Assembly (NCBI RefSeq): GCF_000283155.1
Contig: NW_004454182.1
Span: 8,109,188 to 8,173,187, forward strand
DNA length: 64,000 bases
Source: Ceratotherium simum simum
Lineage: Eukaryota > Chordata > Mammalia > Perissodactyla > Rhinocerotidae
Direction: 5' to 3'
Made by a program: the position numbers and the translations under genes. This document shows positions 49,180 to 61,900 of this stretch, piece by piece. The notes under the pieces were generated by a model. It ran no database searches. It worked only from the letters and a program-made list of their open reading frames with translations, and was not told where the DNA came from. Each line of letters starts with the position of its first letter. Position 1 is the stretch's first letter.

Positions 49180-49800
49180 TTTGATTCCTGTGCTTGGAGA
49201 ATTGGAGAAGGCTTCCTAGAGGAAGTGACATCTACAATCTAACTGAAATAAAGGAGTAGGAGCCAGCCAGGCCAGGATAAGAAAGTGCTCTAGGGAGAAC
49301 ACATGTGCAAAGGCCCAGCAGTGAGCAAGAGCGTGATGCATTCTGGGAGCTAGAATAAATTCAGTGTGGCTGGAACAGAGTTGAGGAGGAGGCAAAAGAT
49401 GAGGCTAGGGAGTCAAGCAGGGGTCCTCCAGCTCCTTGTTCCTCAAAGTACAGTGCACAGACCAGCAGCATTGGCATCACCCGGGAGCTTGTTGGAAATG
49501 CAGAATTTCAGGCCTGATTCCAGATTTATTGGATCAGAATCTGCATTTGAAGATCCCCAGGGGATCTGATGCACAATAAAGTTTGAGAAGCCCTCCTCTA
49601 AGTATATTAACCAGTTTAGACATGAGAGCCACAGGAAACATCTGAATGATTAAGCAGGGGAATCACGTGATGGACTTGTGATGTAAGAAAATCATTCTTC
49701 CCGAAAAGTGGTGGAAAAGTGGGTGAGTCAGTAGAGAGTGGCCTAGGAGACAAGGAGGTCAATTAAGAGGCTGGTGCAGTTGTCGCGGTACTGTCCCTGA
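49180..49800 (+). repeat. L2-like fragment holding a MER5-like copy
   Basis: GGCTTCCTAGAGGAAGTGAC and GTGCAAAGGCCCAGCAGTGA on the left, GGGGAATCACGTGATGGACT on the right of the MER5-like insert. Confidence 0.55.
49430..49612 (-). mobile_element. MER5-like DNA transposon
   Basis: CCAGCAGCATTGGCATCACC, TTGTTGGAAATGCAGAATTTC and AAGTTTGAGAAGCCCT are the reverse-strand pattern of the family. Confidence 0.65.
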
Positions 49801-51290
49801 TTGGGCAGGAGGAACAGGAATGGAGGAAGTGGACAGATGTGGTGGCCGAGGCTGCCTGGGGCAGCCCCGGGATTTCACCCCAATGCAGGGCCACTAACAA
49901 CTCAGCCGGGCGGGGCTGAGGAGCTGGCAGGAGGGCAGCAGGGTGGGGGAGGCAGTGTCAGTGGGTGTGGGAAAGCCAGAGACTCAAAAACAAGAGTCCC
50001 TCTGCGTCTGCACATGTTGCCTGATGTAGAAGGTGAGCAAACTGGTTTCACGCACACTTCACACATGGCCCATCCGTGCACGGTTCTGGTTCTCACTACC
50101 CCGAAGCAGGGGCTGCTGTCACTCCCGTGAGTCACCCTCGGATCTGAACAAGCCACGTGCAAATCAGGGAGCCTGCCTGGAGTCCTGGGGGCATCCAGCA
50201 GCCTTAGTATTTAGCAAGGACAACTTCTGTTAGAGAAATTTGACAGCAAAACCCTCCCGTCATTAAAAATCTCAGCAAAAGAGAGTGGCTAAGAACTAAC
50301 ATGCAAAACATATTTGGGAAAAAAACCCCTGCTTCCGGCCAAGAACAGAATCCCTCTGTACCTGAAGAACAGGGCTGAGAAGCAGAATTCTTCTAGCAAG
50401 ATTCTACCATCTGAGCAAGAGTCAAAGGGAAAAATCTGGATTTCTTTTTATGCCAATTGTATGGATAATAAGTAGGACGGGTCAGTTTCCCAGTTACTCA
50501 TGCTGAGTGAAGAAGTGAGTTCGTTAGGAACACAGATTTGGGCATCTATCCTAGGATACAGGGGTGAAAAGACAGCTGGGGTTGCCTTCGTGGATCTCAT
50601 ATCTGCAGGCTCCAGGCAACGTGGAGCTGAGGCTGCTCTGCTGAGAGAAGATATGGAGCAACTGGCTCTCTGCTGCAAACCTCAGGAGAGTACCCTTCAC
50701 TCAGACTCAGGGCTGCAGCCACTTTCCAGAATAAATGCAGAGGGTGCTGGAGGCTGAGGCCTGGGAGGGATGCTCTGGGCTTGATCACTCTAACAGACCC
50801 ACGGCCCTCACCTCTCAGGGTGCCGCCAGTGCCTCCTGCCCTCTGTCCACCTGCTCTGCCCCAGCAACTGGGGACAGACTGGCCAGTGCTCTTCTGCTTC
50901 TGTTCCCATGAAAAGAAATAATCGCGGGAAATATGGATGAAACCACAAAACGGAAATTCCAGGGTCGGTGGCATGTACCCCCCTCCACCTTGTGACATGA
51001 CTTATACTGCAAACAGGTCTATTTGCAATGGGGAGTTTAACTGCGCCTGAGGATTGGCTAATTAAGAAAACTCATCCAACAGTGATTGGGTGCTCATGAT
51101 GCTCAGGGCATAGGGCATCACACCAGGGAGGGGAAGGCACAGCAAAAAAGGGGACCCAGGCACAGAGAGGCCCTGGAGTCAGAAAATCCAGCCCAGCCAC
51201 TTACTGGGATAAGTCAGCTGATCTCTCCAGGCCTCCATTTTCTCATCCATAACAAGGAGATAATATTTAAATAAAAAAAAAAGTATTCAG
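49800..51290. other. Intergenic, no recognised gene
   Basis: GC-richer stretch with frames of up to 133 residues on either strand, none resembling a known protein. Possibly old repeat remains. Confidence 0.4.
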
Positions 51291-51299
51291 GTAGAAGCT

Positions 51300-53170
51300 C
51301 CCTCATTTTTCTACCTCAATCACCATGGATCTACCTATATCTAACCCACATTCTCTACCTCCCCTCCTGTCGCAATAGAAGCATCTTATTTACGGCCAAT
51401 CTCTGCATTTGACTGTGGATCTATGCCTCCCACATCATCTCTCTCAAGACAGCATCTTCCCCTTTTTCCCATCTTCCCCTCTTTCATCACTCTCTCTCTC
51501 TCTCTACTGGACCATTCTCATTGGCATATCATTATGCTCTGGTATCTCCCATCTTCAAAACCACCACCACCAGCAAACAAAAGCAAACCTCTCACCCTCC
51601 CATCTTTCTCCAGTTACCACCCATTCATACGACTTCCTTCACTGGAAAACTTTTTTTTTTTTTTTAATTTCTGTTTATTTTTTCCCCCTAAAGCCCCAGT
51701 AGATAGTTGTATGTCATAGCTGCACATCCTTCTAGTTGCTGTATGTGGGACGCGGCCTCAGCATGGCCGGAGAAGCGGTGCGTCGGTGCGCGCCCGGGAT
51801 CCGAACCCGGGCTGCCAGCAGTGGAGCGTGCACACTTAACCGCTAAGCCACGGGGCCGGCCCAGCACTGGAAAACTTCTAACCAGAGCTGTCTCCCCTTC
51901 TTCCTGACTTCCCAGGAGTTCATGCCTCAACTTAATCCAGACAGGCTTCTGTCCTCCCTATTCCGTGGAACACCTATGGCTAAGGCTGCCACCATTGCCC
52001 AATCCAGCAGACACTCCTCTGTCACCACCTTATTCCACTTTTCAGCAGCATATGACATATTGATCCCCACCTTCTCCAAAACACTTCTCTCTCTGGCTTC
52101 AGGGACACCACATTCTTGGTTTCCCACCTTCCTCCACGGCAGGTAATTCTCAATCCCCGTTGCTGGCTCCCTCTTTAACTCCCATTCAAATAGTGAGGAC
52201 CCCAGGGCTCTGTTTGGGGACCTCTGCTCCCCAGGTTACCTGATACAGTCTTCTTTACCTTCTGTATGCTATTGACGTTCCAGTTGACCTGTCTTCTGAG
52301 CTGCAGACTCATCACATGGTTGTGCAGCAGGCACCTCAAAGACAAACTGTCCAAATCCAACCTCTTGGCTCCCTCCTCCGAAACCAATGTCCCAGTCTTC
52401 CCGGCTCTTAAGTGCAGCCCCCCCATCTGCCCAGCTGTGCCCAAACCTTGACAGTCCCTCTTCCTGATCCCCTACAGGGATAGCACTGGTTCCATCTCCA
52501 ACCACTTTTAAATTTACTCTCTTCTATCACCATGCCACCAACCCGGTTAAGCCGCCATCATACACTACTCTGTCCTTACCTGGTCTCTGCTTCTACTCTG
52601 ATCCCCCTGCAGCAGCCAGGAGTAGTCTTGGAAAAGGGTAATTCAGAGAATGTCACTCTTTGCCTCAAACTCTTCAAGGGTCTCTTCCTGATCCCAGAGT
52701 CGAATCCAGAGTCCTTTCTGGGCTGCAAGACCTCGTAAGTCGGCCCCACTGCTTCTCTCACTTCTTTCAGTCCTACTCTTTCCCCTGCTAATGATGCTGC
52801 CCTGGCGGCACCAGCTTCCTTTAGGTACCCGGACTATATCGAGCTCTTCCTCACCTCAGGGCCTTTGCACTCACTATTACTTCTTTTTGAAAACTCTTTC
52901 CCCAAATCTTTCCTCCTCTTTCTTCAGGTTATCACCCCAAGTGTCACCTCCTCAGAGACCTTCTCTGACCACAACACCTACAATAGGCCCTTGTGGTCCC
53001 CTCTCCAGTACTCTATCAATTGTTCTCTTCAAAGCACCCACCACACTCGGAAATTGTCCATTTGCTTTCTTGTTTATGGTCCATCTCTCTCCGTCAGGAA
53101 GTGAGCTTCTCCAGGGCAGGATCTAGTCTGCTGTGTCCCCACAGCACAGAAGCATGCTGGGCACTTAGCT
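51300..53170 (-). repeat. L2-like tract, reverse
   Basis: Long pyrimidine-rich block with reverse L2 phrasing: TCAAACTCTTCAAGGGTCTC, CCTCAGGGCCTTTGCACTCAC and GTCACCTCCTCAGAGACCTTC. Short frames of 60-111 residues here are chance. Confidence 0.55.
51653..51863 (-). mobile_element. ERE SINE
   Basis: Reverse copy of the subtype with the AAAGCCCCAGTAGATAG segment. Target duplication GCACTGGAAAACTT is clear on both sides apart from its first base. Confidence 0.92.
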
Positions 53171-53795
53171 GACAGTTAACATATAACTATGAATTCACCA
53201 CCTGCCTAACGGGGGTTTGGGGAGAATTAAATGAGAATGTAAGTAGAGACGCAGCATAGCGTACTGCCCATAGCAAATCCATAATACCCGTAGCTATTAC
53301 ACCTCTGCAATTGATGATTCCGACCACTTCTAAGGGATCTCATGAACCTGCCATACGTCCGTGACCTTGCTTTATACATATTTTCCTCCTAAAATGGAGT
53401 GGCTGCTTCTACCAAACTTTTGGTCCTTGATGGATGTGGGGTTACCAACATCACAGAGAGCAACCCTATTTAATTTCTGATGAGCCATAAAACCAGAATA
53501 AAACTTTTTGTAGTGGTATTAGCCTCTGCTATGACAAAGAACAGTCAATAGATAGGAATCAAACCATTTGTACTGAAGCTTGTTTCTTGGTGCCAGCAGT
53601 AATCCAATGACATGTTTTGTCAGGAAGTTCACTGTCAAAGGTAGACAAGAAGAAACATCCAGAGCATGAGGTTGACAGCTCAGTGTCTAGAGCCAGACTG
53701 CCTAGCTCCAGTTCTGTCCGAGTGTGTGACATTGATCAATTTGTGTGCTTCAATTTCCTCATCGGTAATATGGGAATGTTAAAAACAAGACAACA

Positions 53796-54043
53796 TGGGG
53801 CCGGCGTGGTGGCGCAAGTGGTTAAGTGCGCATGCTCCGTTGCGGCGGCCCGGGGTTTGCTGGTTCGGATCCCGGGCGCGCACCGACGCACGGCTTGGCA
53901 AGCCATGCTGTGGCGGCGTCCCATATAAAGTGGAGGAAGATGGGCATGGATGTTAACCCAGGGCCAATTTTCCTCGGCAAAAAGAGGAGGATTGGCAGAT
54001 GTTAGCTCAGGGCTGATCTCCTCACAAAAAAAAAAAAAAAAAA
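53796..54043 (+). mobile_element. ERE SINE nested in an LTR
   Basis: Forward copy with target duplication AAGACAACA at 53787-53795 and 54044-54052. It lies inside the solo LTR, near its left end. Confidence 0.92.
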
Positions 54044-54427
54044 AAGACAACAAGCCTAAAATGGAGTCACTTGTGCTAAGCCTACTTCACCAAACCAAGA
54101 CTTAATACCTAACTTAATTACAATGTCAACTTCTCCCAGGAGTGGAGTCTTAAACCAGTCAATCTGGAATTACCTGGTCAGCACCAGTGAGGTCATCTGC
54201 CTGATAGACCCCCTCTCATCCCCCACAGTCCCTGAAAGGAAGTGACCTTGCCTGAAACAATCCACTCTTTGCTAGTGTAACATCCTCGTCCTGCCTCCTC
54301 CTATCTATAAGTCTTTCACTTTGTACAGCTCTTCCGAGCTCCTTTCTATCTGCCAGATGGGATGCTGCTCGATTCATGAATTGTTGAATAAAGCCAATTA
54401 GATCTTTAAAATTTACTCAGTTGAATT

Positions 54428-54683
54428 TTATTTTTTTATTTTATTTTGGTGAGGAAGATTAGCCCTGAGCTAACATCTGTTGCCAATCCTCCTCTTTTTG
54501 CTGAGGAAGATTGGTCCTGGGCTAACATCTGTGCCCATCTTCCTCTATTTTATATGTGGGACGCCGCCACAGCAATGGCTTGACAAGCGGTGTGTAGGTC
54601 TGTGCCCGGGATCTGAACCTGTGAACCCTGGGCTGCCGAAGCAGAGCACTCGAACTTAACCACTACACCATAGGGCCGGCCCC
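54428..54683 (-). mobile_element. ERE SINE nested in an LTR
   Basis: Reverse copy splitting the right end of the LTR; TGAATTTTxTTTTTTxA-like sequence occurs on both sides. Confidence 0.9.
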
Positions 54684-55289
54684 TGAATTTTGTTTTTTAA
54701 CAGGAATAATAGTAGCATTTGGCTCAAAAGGTTGCAAACTGAGTCATCTATGTAAATTGCTAAGAACAGTGCCTAGTATGTGGCAATATTCAACAGTTAG
54801 TTACTACTGTTATTCCAAATAATGTAAAAATAGAGAGTGGGGAAAAAACATTTAACTACAAAATAACAAATTTACTTAAAAACAAACTGTTTTTCAGAGT
54901 TTAGATATAGAGTGAGGGTGTGTCACAGCTGCAGGGAGGGGCAAGACAAGCGCAGGGGACAACAAGGCTGCTGCTGAGGATTGGCTCTTCCCTGCTTGGG
55001 CCTCCCAGCTCAGGCTCTACTGGGAGACTCCTGCCCTCATGGCAGTTACTGGAAGACGCTTAGCACACACTGGGGCCTGGACATTAGAAAGGACTGCCTC
55101 ATTCCGAGTCAACCACACTTCTTTTCTGTTTTGGCTGGAGAGAAGGATTTGAGATGGGACCATTGGGCTTTCGACGTGCAGTTTTGATTTGTGGGACGGA
55201 GAACCATCGTATATCTACTGCTGTTGAGCAGGCACTGACCCAAACCGTGCACCATGAAAGTTAGGAACTGAAAAGTGTTTGGGGATTAA

Positions 55290-56460
55290 TATCCAGCAAA
55301 CGTAAAGGACTCCTATAGCTCAATAACAAAAAACCAAACAACGATTTAAAAAATGGGCAAAGGACTTGAATATTTCTCCAAAGAAGATATACAAATGACC
55401 AATAAGCACATGAAAGGATGCTCAACCTTACTAATCACTAGAGAAATGCAAATCAAAACCGCAATGAGATTCCATTTGACATCCATTATGACGGCTATTA
55501 TCAAAAAAACAGTAACCAACAAGGAATAGTGAGGATGTGGAGAAATTGGAACTCTTGTGCATTGCTGATGGGAATGTAAAATGGTAGAGCCGATGTAGAA
55601 ACAAGTATGGCAGTTCCTCAAAAAATTAAACACAGAATTTCCATATGAAATCAGCAATTCCACTTCTGGGTGTGTATTCCCAAAATAATTGAAAGCAGAG
55701 ACTGAAACAAATATTTGTACAAACCCATGTTCATAGCGGTATTACTCTCAAGAGGTAAAAGGAGGGAACAATCCAAAAATGTCCATTGACAGATGAATGG
55801 ATAAACAAAATATGGTACATATATTCAATAAAATATTATTCAGCCTTAAAAAGGAAGGAAATTCTGACACATGCTACAACACGGATGAACGTTGAGGGCG
55901 TTATGCTAAGTGAAATAAGCCAGTCACTAAAGGACAAATACTGTATGATTCACTGATTTGAGGTCCCTAGAGGAGTCAAATTCACAGAGACAGAAAGTAG
56001 AATGGTGGCTGCCAGTGGCAGGGGGGAGGAGAAAATGGGAGTGAGTGTTTAATGGGTGGAGTTTCAGTTTTGCAAGATGAAAAGAGTTCTATGGATGGAC
56101 GGTGGTGATGGTTGCACAACAAAGTAAACGTACTTAATGCCATTGAACTGTTCACTTAAAAATGGTTAAGACAGGGGGCCAGCCCCATGGCTCAGTGGTT
56201 AAAGTTCTGCGTGTTCTGCTTTGGCGGTTTGGGGTTTGTGGGTTCAGATCCCGGGCGTAGACCTACTCCACTCATCAGCCATGTTGTGGAGGCATCCCAC
56301 ATACAAAATGGAGGAAGACTGGCACAGATGTTAGCTCAGGGCTAAAAAAACAGGAAGATTGGCAATGGATGTTAGCTCAGGGTGAATCTTCCTCACCAAA
56401 AAAAAAAAAAAAAAAAAGGTTAAGATGGTAAATTTCATGTGTATTTTCCACAATTAAAAA
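55290..56460 (+). mobile_element. L1 3' end with nested ERE
   Basis: ATATCCAGCAAACGTAAAGGAC through TTAATGCCATTGAACTGTTC. Interrupted by the ERE at 56175-56418, then ends in an A-rich tail. Confidence 0.88.
56175..56418 (+). mobile_element. ERE SINE nested in L1
   Basis: Forward copy with poly-A tail, inserted in the terminal GGTTAAGA motif of an L1 3' end, which is now present on both sides. Confidence 0.9.
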
Positions 56461-57299
56461 AAAAAGGAAAAAACCCCTAGTGTTTCTATCAACCTCATTG
56501 CAAGAAGGGCTTTGTTCAAAATTTCAGGTCAGTGTTCAAAAAAGATGTATTTAATGAACACCTACTAGTTCCTAAGCCCAGTGTCCCATGCTATGGGAGG
56601 GAAAGAAAGGTAATACCTACTTTTAAGAAGAAAAGAAGAGGAAGGTAAGACGAGATAAGACAAGGACCTTGAGAACTAAAATGAAAAGGCAGAATGGCCT
56701 AGAAAACTTACCAGAGATACATGCATAGGGCTCAGGTTTTAGAGAAAGAAATCAAATGTCCTCACACCCAACACGAGATTTAAGGGACAGAGGGAGGAAG
56801 ACATTGAAACACAACAGGCCACATAAGAAATTGAAGTTAACACCTATGGAAAAGAAAATCTTTGGAATGATAGTGTAGCGTAGGGGTAGAGGAAAAAAAA
56901 AAGAGAAAGTTGGCTGCTATAAATGAGACATCTTCTAGAACAGTTGTCTAATAAGAGAATTACTAAAATACAGCAGAGTTGAATCCACTCAGAACCACCA
57001 ACTACAACCAGTGTCTCCTGAAATGTAGTTTTCCAGCAAAGTTTTTGCCTTTTAAAGAATATCCATATTATCCACACCATGATCTTCTCCACAACACAGT
57101 AGGACTATTCCCAGAGAACCTGGACAGAGGCCCCAGATCAGCATCTGTAGGTGTCAGGATGAAGGTGTTAGAGGAGGAAGACCTGAGAGGGAGGAGGCAA
57201 TTGGGAGGGGCGTGAGCCTGAGGGCCATTCCTGCTCTTTGCTTCTGTACATGGAAGGCTGTCCTGGATATTACACCCGACATAAAAACAGAGGCTGCGC

Positions 57300-58785
57300 T
57301 CACTTGAAATGCAGCAAGATTTATTTTGGTTTCCTTCATTGTTTTGGGAAATTGTTTTGGTTTATAAAACATAGAAATAGCCAACACTTAAAGCAAACAT
57401 TCAAAACCCCAATGTGACAAATTATTGACTTTTTGTGCAATTAAGAATACACATATGAAGTTAGGCTACCAAATAGTGTTATTACAACGACAATTCTTTA
57501 GTGCAAACCCTGTTGTGCTTCTATAATACATATACTCTCACATATCCAAAAACAATTGCTTTAAATATACAAATGACAACTTAATTCAGTCACATGTGGC
57601 AAAGACTTGCAGTAAAGTGAAATGCTGCTAATTTCCCAAATTAACTTTAAAAAAAAAAAATCTCTGGGGAAGTTAATCCCAGGAAACGAGTTTTCCAGAT
57701 TTCTACACCCTAGAATTTTGGCTTGTCAAATACGTTTCACAGAAATCAGGTAGCATTATGATAGAAGAGTATTTGTTTATTACTGTCCATTTCAATAAGT
57801 ATCCAAGTATATCCATTCCCTTAATATTTTTAAAGACATGCCTTGCCTGAGAGTTTATTCTGGGGAAAAAAGCCAGTTAATCACAACATGATCTTTTGAT
57901 ATGAAAACCACATTAAAAATCCGTTAGCCATCACAAAGATTGACTGGTTCAGTGAAGATAAAGTGGACTGTTATTTAGGCGTCACAGTTGAGCATGGCTG
58001 ATTTGGGTAATTATTTCCTTCTTGAAATGCTTGTCTTCACTGTAGAGTCTAAGGCAGATCTTTTTAATAACCCCTGGGAAGGGATGGAGGGAGTCCCTCT
58101 GGTGAGAGGCCATTCATCTGAGACTCAATATCTGCACCGTTCTGAGTTGGGTCTGTCCTTCGCTTCACTGGGAACCTTCTGCGCCAAAGGAACAATAGAG
58201 GACTGTGGAGAAGGTCATGGGTTTCATAACCCTTAATCAGAAGGGTTGTGAGAGTGCATATGGGATGGGGAAGGCAAGGTGGCAGGGATTGAAAACAAAT
58301 CTCTGGTCCACTTGTGACGTTCTCCAGCTGGGACAATTCTTTTTAAGGGACAGTGTCCCTCCAGTGCACTGTACTCTTCAGAGCAGCAGACAACTGCAGA
58401 ATTTTCAGCAAGCAGCAGACATGTCAGAAATAGCAAAGTCCTAATCCCTTGGCTAGAAAAACAGGGAGACAGAAGTTTTCACACCCCCCTTTTTAACTGA
58501 GCAAGTCGAGAATAACTTAGCACATTTATAGTTTCCTCTTTACAATTTTTAAGGCTCGTTTTGGAAATTGTGTATCACCATAAACATGGTGTGCAACACG
58601 AGGTGGCTGTAAGGCAGTGTTCCATTTCCTCTAAGATTCCTGTGACGTGAACCCCCAATGCATAAGTCAAATACGGACATTCCCTTCCCTAGGCTTGCCG
58701 TCTTCAAGATTACCAATGTGAAGGCCATCAGGAGAAGAGTGGGAAGGGGTGTGGTTTTGGTTTCTTCTGAGCTTTCTTCCTCATC
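57300..58785 (-). other. ACSL1: ACSL1 3'UTR
   Basis: About 1.5 kb of sequence without recognised repeats between the stop and a canonical AATAAA at 57325-57320 (minus strand), a length in line with my recollection of the human 3'UTR. Additional AATAAA hexamers at 57859-57854 and 57782-57777 could give shorter transcripts. Confidence 0.75.
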
Positions 58786-58926
58786 CTAAACTTTGATGGT
58801 GGAATAAAGTTCATCTATCTGTGACCTGAAATAATTCCGAAGCTCTACCCTTTTAGCCTTCATTGTTGGGGTCAGAAGGCCGTTGTCCACAGAAAATAAT
58901 TCAGGGTGAAGAGTAATGCCTTTGAC
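58786..58926 (-). CDS. ACSL1: ACSL1 last coding exon
   Basis: 141 nt, 46 codons plus TAG at 58788-58786. It begins [20 protein letters not shown], includes the invariant PTMKAKR segment and ends ELYSTIKV. The acceptor is TATTTGCAG. Confidence 0.95.
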   Translation of the reverse strand, partial: VKGITLHPELFSVDNGLLTPTMKAKRVELRNYFRSQIDELYSTIKV

Positions 58927-61900
58927 CTGCAAATAAACAAGGCTATTAAGGGAGGAAAGAGGACAGAGGCAACCTGAGTCTAAAAAGCACTTAAGGCACT
59001 GAAAGGGATAAAGGCTCTTATGGGTGATCCAATCCTTTCTCTCACCACCAAGGGTGGTGGCCTATTCTTAGGATACAATTCAGGATTGTATCCTGACCTC
59101 CAGGACAGGAGAATTCATATCCTTGATTAAAGAAATCCCTATCCCGGCCAAACCACTCCATTATTCATTCCTCAGGGATTTCTTTTTTTTCTTTTTTTGG
59201 TGAGGAAGATTGGCCCTCAGCTAACTAACATCTATGCCAATCTTCTTCTATTGTATGTGGGTCACCACCACAGCATGGCTTGATGAGCGGTGTGTAGGTC
59301 CGTGCCTGGGATCCGAACCTGCAAACCTGGGCCGCTGCATTGGAGCGCACGAACTTAACCACTACACCACCAGGCCAGCTCCCAGCTCAAGGATTTCTTT
59401 AGGCCATCTCATCCTCTTCTATAATCTATTCATAAAAAAATATTCAAATCCAAAACTTCTTTTATGCCCACTCATGCACTTTTTTGTTTTGTTTTGTTTT
59501 GAGGAAGACTGGCTCTGAGCTAACATCTGTTGCCAATCCTCTTTTTTTTTTTTTGCTTGAGGAGGATTAGCCCTGAGCTAACACCTGTGCTCACTTCCTC
59601 TACTTTGTATGTGAGACGCCACTACACACGGCTTGATGAGCGGGGCATAGGTCTGCGCCTACGCCATAGATTGAACCTGCGAACCCTGGGCCACAGAAGC
59701 AGAGCACGTGAACGTAACCACTATGCAACCGGGCCGGCCCCAGAATTCATGCACTTTGATGCAAGTCTTACCTGTTCAAATGGTTTTAGGCCAGCATCCC
59801 TCCCAAGTTTCACCATGTCTTCTAGGATAGCTTTTTTGATATCCTAATAAAGTAAGAAAAATAAGACACTTTCTGTGTTGGAGGTCCCTGCCCTTTACAC
59901 CTAATGCAAAGTGAAGATACAGAAGGCAGACAGCATACATCAGAACCTCACCTTGTTTCTGCACAGTTCTTCAAAGGATCCTTCAAATCCTTTTTTTTGG
60001 GCCCATGCACCTAGTGTCTCAGCATCTGGCACCACAATTGCTATGAGAAATGCCTTTAACACAGACAAGTGAGTTATTACATGGCTTGTTCCAGATGGTC
60101 TCAAATAGTGGTTCGTTATTGTTCTGCATTGTGGACCCTTGGGAGAATCTGATGGAAGTTATAGATCCACTCTTCAGAACATTTTACCAGCCCCAGGAGT
60201 CCACGGGGCCCATGTTAAAAACTCCTGGCTCTAAAATACAGACAGCATCAGGAATTTTGCAATAAATGTTTTAAAAGAAACACTGGGAATCAAAATCTAA
60301 AAAAGCCCTAATTTTCACTCACTTTTGTGTGTGTGTATATATATATACACACACACTTTTTTTTTTTTTTTTTTTGGTAAGATTAGCCCTGAGCTAACAT
60401 CCGTTGCTAATTCTCCTCTTTTTGCTGAGGAAGATTGGCCCTGGGCTAACATCCATGCCCATCTTCCTCTACTTCATATGTGGGATGCCGCCACAGTATG
60501 GCTTGATAAGCAGTGCATAGGTCCATGCTCGGGATCCGAACCTGCAAACCCCGGGCCGCCGAAGCGGAGCACACAAGCTTAACTGCTACGCCACTGGGCC
60601 AGCCCCTATGTATATATATTTTTATAAAACAGGGTCAAATAAACAAAAAAGGTGATAGATATCAGATACTTGCTTCAAAAAAAGAGAAATAGAAAATGTA
60701 TACAGATTCACTTTTTAAAACTCACCAACACCTCATTCTTTACAATTTAGTAACAATAAAACTAAATAAATATCAAAGGTATGGTAAGATTATAAGTCAA
60801 AGAAAAATAGGTGTATTCTCTCATAAGATAAGAAAATCTTCTTCTAAAATTATTTAAAATCTCAAGACTTGTAAAAAAGATTAACCTTCAGGAAACCAGA
60901 CCCCATTCTCTTCCTTGCCACTATCTGTCCAACATTTCGGCAAACAGACGTTTTACTGCAACATTGATCTTGGTTTTCAGCTTTAAGTATATGTTGGCTT
61001 ACAACTATGCTCAAAATGATTTAGGAGGCATAGCAGAAATAAGTTGGGTTTAATATGTTTGAAAACTCTAAACTTCCTTATAATCCATATATCCATATTT
61101 TCCCTCATAATTAAGTTAGAAGCATATTTTTACTCTCCCACCCTACCCTCACCAGTATTTTTATCCAACTTTGCTTGGTATACCAGATCACTCTAGTTAA
61201 AATAAAAACATAGAAATTAAACAGAAAAAATTTTTCTGGATAAGAAATGCCAAGCAGCAAAAACCAGTAACGTGTCAATAATAATCCAGCATGTCAGATG
61301 TGAAAGTCAATTCATACTCATGGCAAATTTGCCGTCCCATTTAAAGCCCCTGGCAGACTAGGCACCTGCCCTGCCTGTGCAACAGAGCTCACCACTTACA
61401 AAGCACATACCTGCAAGCTTTCGCCGTGGACAAACACCTGAGCGACAGGTTCACTCCGTATGTAGATGTTCTCAATCTTTTCAGGTGCTATGTATTCTCC
61501 TTGGGCCAGTTTAAATATGTGCTTTTTCCTGTCGATAACCTTCAAGGTACCATTCTGTTTATCAGAGGGGAGGGGGCTGTGAGTGGGTCCATGGCTGGTT
61601 TCCACCCAGTATCAACCACGCAGCAGGACAGGGCATTTGATATGCACTATCCTTTTATCCTAACAACATTCTGCAGGGCTCAGTTATTAACCCATTTTAC
61701 AGGGAGGGAAACTAAGGCTGAGAGAGATTAAGTAACTTGCTCAAGGCCAGTGAGCCAGGTAGAGAGATAGAGAAGGGACTCCGGAGCCCACGGTCACTCC
61801 ACTTCACCCTTGTCAGCCAATGAGCAGTGCTCGTTTGCAAGCTCGTTTGCTACCTTCGTTTGCAAGCTTCGTTAGTCTCATAGCTGATTTAGGAACATAC

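Larger units (their letters stand above)
53777..54702 (+). mobile_element. Solo endogenous retroviral LTR (class I), with two EREs inside
   Basis: Begins TGTTAAAAAC and ends GTTTTTTAACA, the inverted TG...CA termini of an LTR, with a 4-bp target duplication GGAA at 53773-53776 and 54703-54706. A TATA-like CTATAAG near 54305 and an AATAAA near 54388 fit U3-R order on the plus strand. No viral coding sequence is attached. Without the two EREs it is about 420 bp. The 4-bp duplication and sequence style suggest a gammaretrovirus-like ERV1 LTR. Confidence 0.82.
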
